Part shown: positions 7,068 to 8,355 of the stretch, piece after piece
How the letters are laid out: each line of letters opens with the position of its first letter
How positions within the stretch are numbered: position 1 is the first letter of the stretch
Assembly: GCA_964567515.1 (NCBI GenBank)
Contig: CAZMMW010000035.1
Span: forward strand, 1 to 8,355
DNA: 8,355 bases
Origin: JBBIVB01 sp964567515
GTDB lineage: Bacteria; Patescibacteriota; Patescibacteriia; Veblenbacterales; UBA10138
Direction: 5' to 3'
Program-made: the position numbers and the translations under genes
Notes under the pieces: model-generated
Told to the model about the DNA's origin: nothing
The model's database searches: none
What the model saw: only the letters and a program-made list of their open reading frames with translations

Positions 7068-7107
7068 TTCTTACTTGGTTTTAGAATTATGAAGCCTGAA
7101 GTAAGAA
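7068..7107. repeat. Short perfect inverted repeat upstream of the S8 promoter
   Basis: TTCTTACTT (7068-7076) and AAGTAAGAA (7099-7107) are perfect 9-bp reverse complements with a 22-nt gap, starting 2 bp upstream of the candidate -35. It may be a regulator site or just the flank of the adjacent hairpin repeat. Confidence 0.4.
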
Positions 7108-7116
7108 TAATGAATA

Positions 7117-7222
7117 TTGTCATCCTAAGCCTTCAGGCGAAGGATCTAAAACCAAGATGTTGGCCAACAAAACACCCTTGTTCTTAGGTAGAGATTCTTC
7201 GACTGAAGCCTCAGAATGACAA
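7117..7222. repeat. 106-bp hairpin repeat of the 'TCATTCTGAG...GAAGAATCT' type
   Basis: The arms 7117-7147 and 7192-7222 are reverse complements at 26 of 31 positions, around a 44-nt loop. The right arm read on the minus strand begins TTGTCATTCTGAGGCTTCAG and ends CGAAGAATCT. From memory, this word belongs to a class of intergenic palindromes seen in many unrelated bacterial genomes and probably spread as a non-autonomous element. It has no ORF. It differs completely in sequence from the AT-rich palindromes elsewhere in the window. Placed upstream of the S8 promoter, it could also act as a transcript-end hairpin. Confidence 0.75.
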
Positions 7223-7380
7223 GTAAATAAGCAAACAAAATAATTTTGATTCCCGCCTGCTCATTAGCTAATGCTTAAATATTATATGATGATAAATAGT
7301 CGTACCTTAATCCAAAGTAATAATTCGTCGCCCATTAAGTGCGAGCGGCGGGCAGGTTTGAATTTTACCTTTTAAATCAA
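7223..7380. other. Intergenic stretch with no gene; contains a 12-bp palindrome
   Basis: Together with the repeat and promoter regions this completes the 390-bp gap between the S8 gene and the HEPN gene. I see no supported ORF on either strand. It holds a perfect 12-bp palindrome, CATTAGCTAATG (7262-7273), which could be an operator or chance, and a short GC-rich patch (about 7340-7357, GCGAGCGGCGGGCAGG) that stands out from the AT-rich background. Confidence 0.5.
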
Positions 7381-7381
7381 T

Positions 7382-7413
7382 AAAAACTTCCGCTTGCTAG
7401 ATTTAAAGCGGAA
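7382..7413 (-). terminator. Intrinsic terminator of the MNT/HEPN cassette
   Basis: On the minus strand, directly after the HEPN stop codon, TTCCGCTT (7406-7413) and AAGCGGAA (7388-7395) form a perfect 8-bp stem with a 10-nt loop, followed by G and five T (7382-7387). It separates the cassette from the S8 operon. Confidence 0.75.
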
Positions 7414-7414
7414 A

Positions 7415-7732
7415 TTATTGCAAATTTTTCAACAGTAAAGGAACCTCGTGCGTAGCCACATCAAAAACAATAGCCAAATCAACATCCATATAATCATGAA
7501 CTAACTTATCACGCATGGCTATGGCTTTCTTCCAATCCACCGCTGAATACTGAGATCGCCCTTCCGCAGATAACCGCTTAGAAGCTTCGCCAATATTTTC
7601 AATCAGCTTCACTACCGCTAATTGTACTTTTTCATCGCCTACAAAATCTTGATAATTCAAACCGGTAGTAAAAATTATAACCTTGTGGCAAAACTCCTTA
7701 ATTTCCTGCAAATAGATGTTATCTCTGTCCAT
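7415..7732 (-). CDS. hepT: HepT-like HEPN ribonuclease toxin (DUF86 family)
   Basis: A 105-residue all-helical HEPN protein of the DUF86/HepT type. The catalytic RNase motif R-x4-H-x-Y is present as RDKLVHDY (Arg74, His79, Tyr81). The family core DFVGDEKVQLAVVKLIENIGEASKRL (29-54) is clear, and the length is usual. In characterised HepT/MntA pairs the HEPN protein cleaves RNA, and the partner nucleotidyltransferase silences it by adding AMP groups to the Tyr of this motif. That Tyr is conserved here, so the same mechanism is plausible. The gene overlaps the 3' end of the MNT gene by 14 bp and has no Shine-Dalgarno, which suggests translational coupling. An intrinsic terminator begins 1 nt after its stop. 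A fragment of a related gene lies at 8222-8293. Confidence 0.92.
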   Translation of the reverse strand: MDRDNIYLQEIKEFCHKVIIFTTGLNYQDFVGDEKVQLAVVKLIENIGEASKRLSAEGRSQYSAVDWKKAIAMRDKLVHDYMDVDLAIVFDVATHEVPLLLKNLQ

Positions 7733-8009
7733 AAAATACTTTAAGATCGCGTTCTATGTGCGGCCGCAGCCACTTATTTATTCCGCCTTCAGTTACCAAA
7801 TCAATATCGCGCCCGAGCGCAGCGCGCAAGCTTTCGTCCAGTTGAAGGTACGCAGAAAATGTGGGCCGCTCACTAAATTTAACTAGAATATCCACATCAC
7901 TGTTCGGTCCAACCTCACCGCGAGCATACGAACCAAACACACCCGCGTATTCCACGCCGCAGTTTTGTAAAATTGGTCGTACTTTTTCAGCAATTTCTTG
8001 TATATCCAT
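7719..8009 (-). CDS. mntA: MntA-like minimal nucleotidyltransferase antitoxin
   Basis: A 96-residue minimal nucleotidyltransferase (MNT). The signature GSYARGEVGPNSDVDILV (26-43) gives the GS loop (Gly26-Ser27) and the metal-binding Asp38 and Asp40; a third acid is Asp70 in GRDIDLV. All elements needed for nucleotide transfer are present. In MntA/HepT systems this protein transfers AMP to the HEPN toxin and neutralises it. I start at the ATG at 8009 (MDIQEIAEKV) rather than a TTG at 8045. The extra 12 codons overlap a good promoter, the protein is family-length without them, and the -10 box is only 6 nt from the ATG. The toxin gene overlaps its end by 14 bp. The cassette looks somewhat richer in G+C than the glycan genes, a weak sign of transfer. 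Confidence 0.9.
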   Translation of the reverse strand: MDIQEIAEKVRPILQNCGVEYAGVFGSYARGEVGPNSDVDILVKFSERPTFSAYLQLDESLRAALGRDIDLVTEGGINKWLRPHIERDLKVFYGQR

Positions 8010-8015
8010 AACTCT

Positions 8016-8045
8016 ATCATACCTCAAACTAACCTTTAATAGCAA
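8016..8045 (-). promoter_or_regulatory. Candidate promoter giving a leaderless toxin-antitoxin transcript
   Basis: On the minus strand, TTGCTA (-35, 8040-8045, 4 of 6), an 18-nt spacer and TATGAT (-10, 8016-8021, 5 of 6). The -10 ends 6 nt before the ATG at 8009, so transcription should begin at or within a base or two of the start codon. There is no useful Shine-Dalgarno, which fits a leaderless message. Confidence 0.5.
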
Positions 8046-8095
8046 TGGCTATCAAATATTTATTTAATTTAAAAACATTCTTACCGAAACACTAA

Positions 8096-8194
8096 CTCAA
8101 AACTCAAATCGTAAAGGTTAAAACCACAATTTAAAACTTAAAACGGTTTTATTTTTTAAATAGTGGTTTTGAGTTTTAAGTTTTGAAATTTGAG
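8096..8194. repeat. 99-bp AT-rich imperfect palindrome upstream of the MNT/HEPN cassette
   Basis: The sequence is reverse-complementary about base 8145, with 39 of 49 base pairs matching by my ungapped count. The outer arms 8096-8127 and 8163-8194 match at 25 of 32; the inner ATTTAAAA/TTTTAAAT pair is nearly perfect. The words are AAAACTCAAA/TTTGAGTTTT, so it is a different family from the palindrome at 2020-2157 though equally AT-rich. There is no ORF. It lies between the HEPN fragment and the cassette promoter. Confidence 0.75.
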
Positions 8195-8221
8195 ATGTAA
8201 CTTAAGATCAAACCAATCTTT

Positions 8222-8293
8222 CCGCTTAAAAAGCCTCGCCAATATTTTCAATCAGCTTCACTGCCGCTAATTGTACTTTTCATCGTCCACAAA
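8222..8293 (-). pseudogene. Fragment of a second HEPN (DUF86) gene
   Basis: This 72-bp segment repeats part of the intact HEPN gene (7574-7645). Over the best 64 columns (7582-7645 against 8231-8293), 59 are identical, including a 27-bp exact run (7587-7613, 8236-8262). It covers the codons for FVGDEKVQLAVVKLIENIGEA. The copy is broken: one A is missing in the AAAAAG run after GATG, which shifts the frame into a stop, and one extra T after GGCGAGGCT creates TTTTTAA. Read piecewise it gives FVDDEK, then VQLAAVKLIENIGEAF and stop. The RNase motif region is absent. The strand is the same as the intact gene. It is either the remains of an earlier HEPN cassette or a partial duplication. Confidence 0.8.
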
Positions 8294-8308
8294 CGCCCGT
8301 GTACTGCT

Positions 8309-8355
8309 TTATTGTCGCAGACGCTCTAATTCTTGCTGGTACAATTTATTATCCG
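8309..8355 (-). CDS. C-terminal end of an unidentified ORF, cut by the window edge
   Basis: An open frame enters from the window edge and reads DNKLYQQELERLRQ, then TAA at 8309-8311. It is charged and helical but too short to assign. It is in the same frame as the FVDDEK start of the HEPN fragment, 15 nt further on. The DNKLYQQEL stretch loosely resembles the N-terminus DNIYLQEI of the intact HEPN protein. It may therefore be the decayed N-terminal part of that same pseudogene with an internal stop and a small deletion, or the true end of an unrelated upstream gene. Confidence 0.35.
   Translation of the reverse strand, partial: DNKLYQQELERLRQ

Noticed and set aside
7262..7273. 12-bp palindrome CATTAGCTAATG as an operator
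   Set aside because: A single AT-rich palindrome far from both candidate promoters is too weak to call a regulatory site; kept only as a note in the intergenic entry.
8010..8045. N-terminal extension of the MNT protein from a TTG codon
   Set aside because: It overlaps the -35/-10 promoter elements, adds 12 residues not expected in the family, and a good ATG lies at 8009.
7861..8067. Plus-strand 68-codon ORF across the MNT gene
   Set aside because: It is antisense to the conserved nucleotidyltransferase motif and has no independent support.
1..8355. UGA recoded as glycine, as in Gracilibacteria/SR1
   Set aside because: The epimerase and GtrA genes end naturally at TGA at their expected lengths, and no gene needs read-through of TGA.
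1..8355. CRISPR arrays, tRNA or rRNA genes
   Set aside because: No regularly spaced direct repeats, tRNA cloverleaf or rRNA-like sequence was recognised on either strand.

Overview
This 8.4-kb window is AT-rich and compact. Every supported gene lies on the minus strand, so transcription runs from high to low coordinates. The content suggests an uncultured bacterium, possibly of the Candidate Phyla Radiation (Patescibacteria, for example Parcubacteria-like). The hints are short spacers, very few Shine-Dalgarno sites, a GT2/DUF2304/GtrA surface-glycan set, an exported S8 protease with a beta-propeller, and AT-rich intergenic hairpins. No marker gene fixes the lineage, so this is an inference. 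TGA acts as a normal stop in two genes, which argues against the UGA-recoding lineages.

Layout in transcription order. At the high end (about 8046-8355) lie a broken HEPN gene fragment, a short C-terminal ORF cut by the window edge, and a 99-bp imperfect palindrome. Next comes a two-gene MNT/HEPN (MntA/HepT-type) toxin-antitoxin cassette (7415-8009), with a candidate leaderless promoter in front and an intrinsic terminator immediately after. A 390-bp intergenic region (7025-7414) follows. It holds that terminator, a second hairpin repeat of a different type and the candidate promoter of the next gene.

The main block (71-7024) appears to be a surface-glycan and envelope locus. It encodes an exported subtilisin-like protease with a C-terminal six-bladed propeller, a GtrA-family membrane protein, a UDP-glucuronate-decarboxylase-like SDR, S-adenosylmethionine synthetase (MetK), a UDP-glucose-4-epimerase-like SDR, a GT2 polyprenyl-phosphate glycosyltransferase and a DUF2304 membrane protein. 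The spacers are mostly 3-8 nt, or genes overlap. The exceptions are a 74-bp gap with a good candidate promoter before the second SDR, and a 138-bp palindromic element between metK and the first SDR.

The two SDRs probably make or interconvert a nucleotide sugar. The GT2 enzyme would load a sugar onto a polyprenyl-phosphate carrier, and GtrA (perhaps with DUF2304) would move it across the membrane. MetK is a housekeeping enzyme placed among them. I did not find a clearly new multi-gene system. The observations most worth a second look are two enzymes whose folds look intact but whose key catalytic residues are replaced (the protease oxyanion Asn and the decarboxylase Glu/Arg), the HEPN gene fragment upstream of the intact cassette, and three unrelated hairpin elements within about 6 kb.
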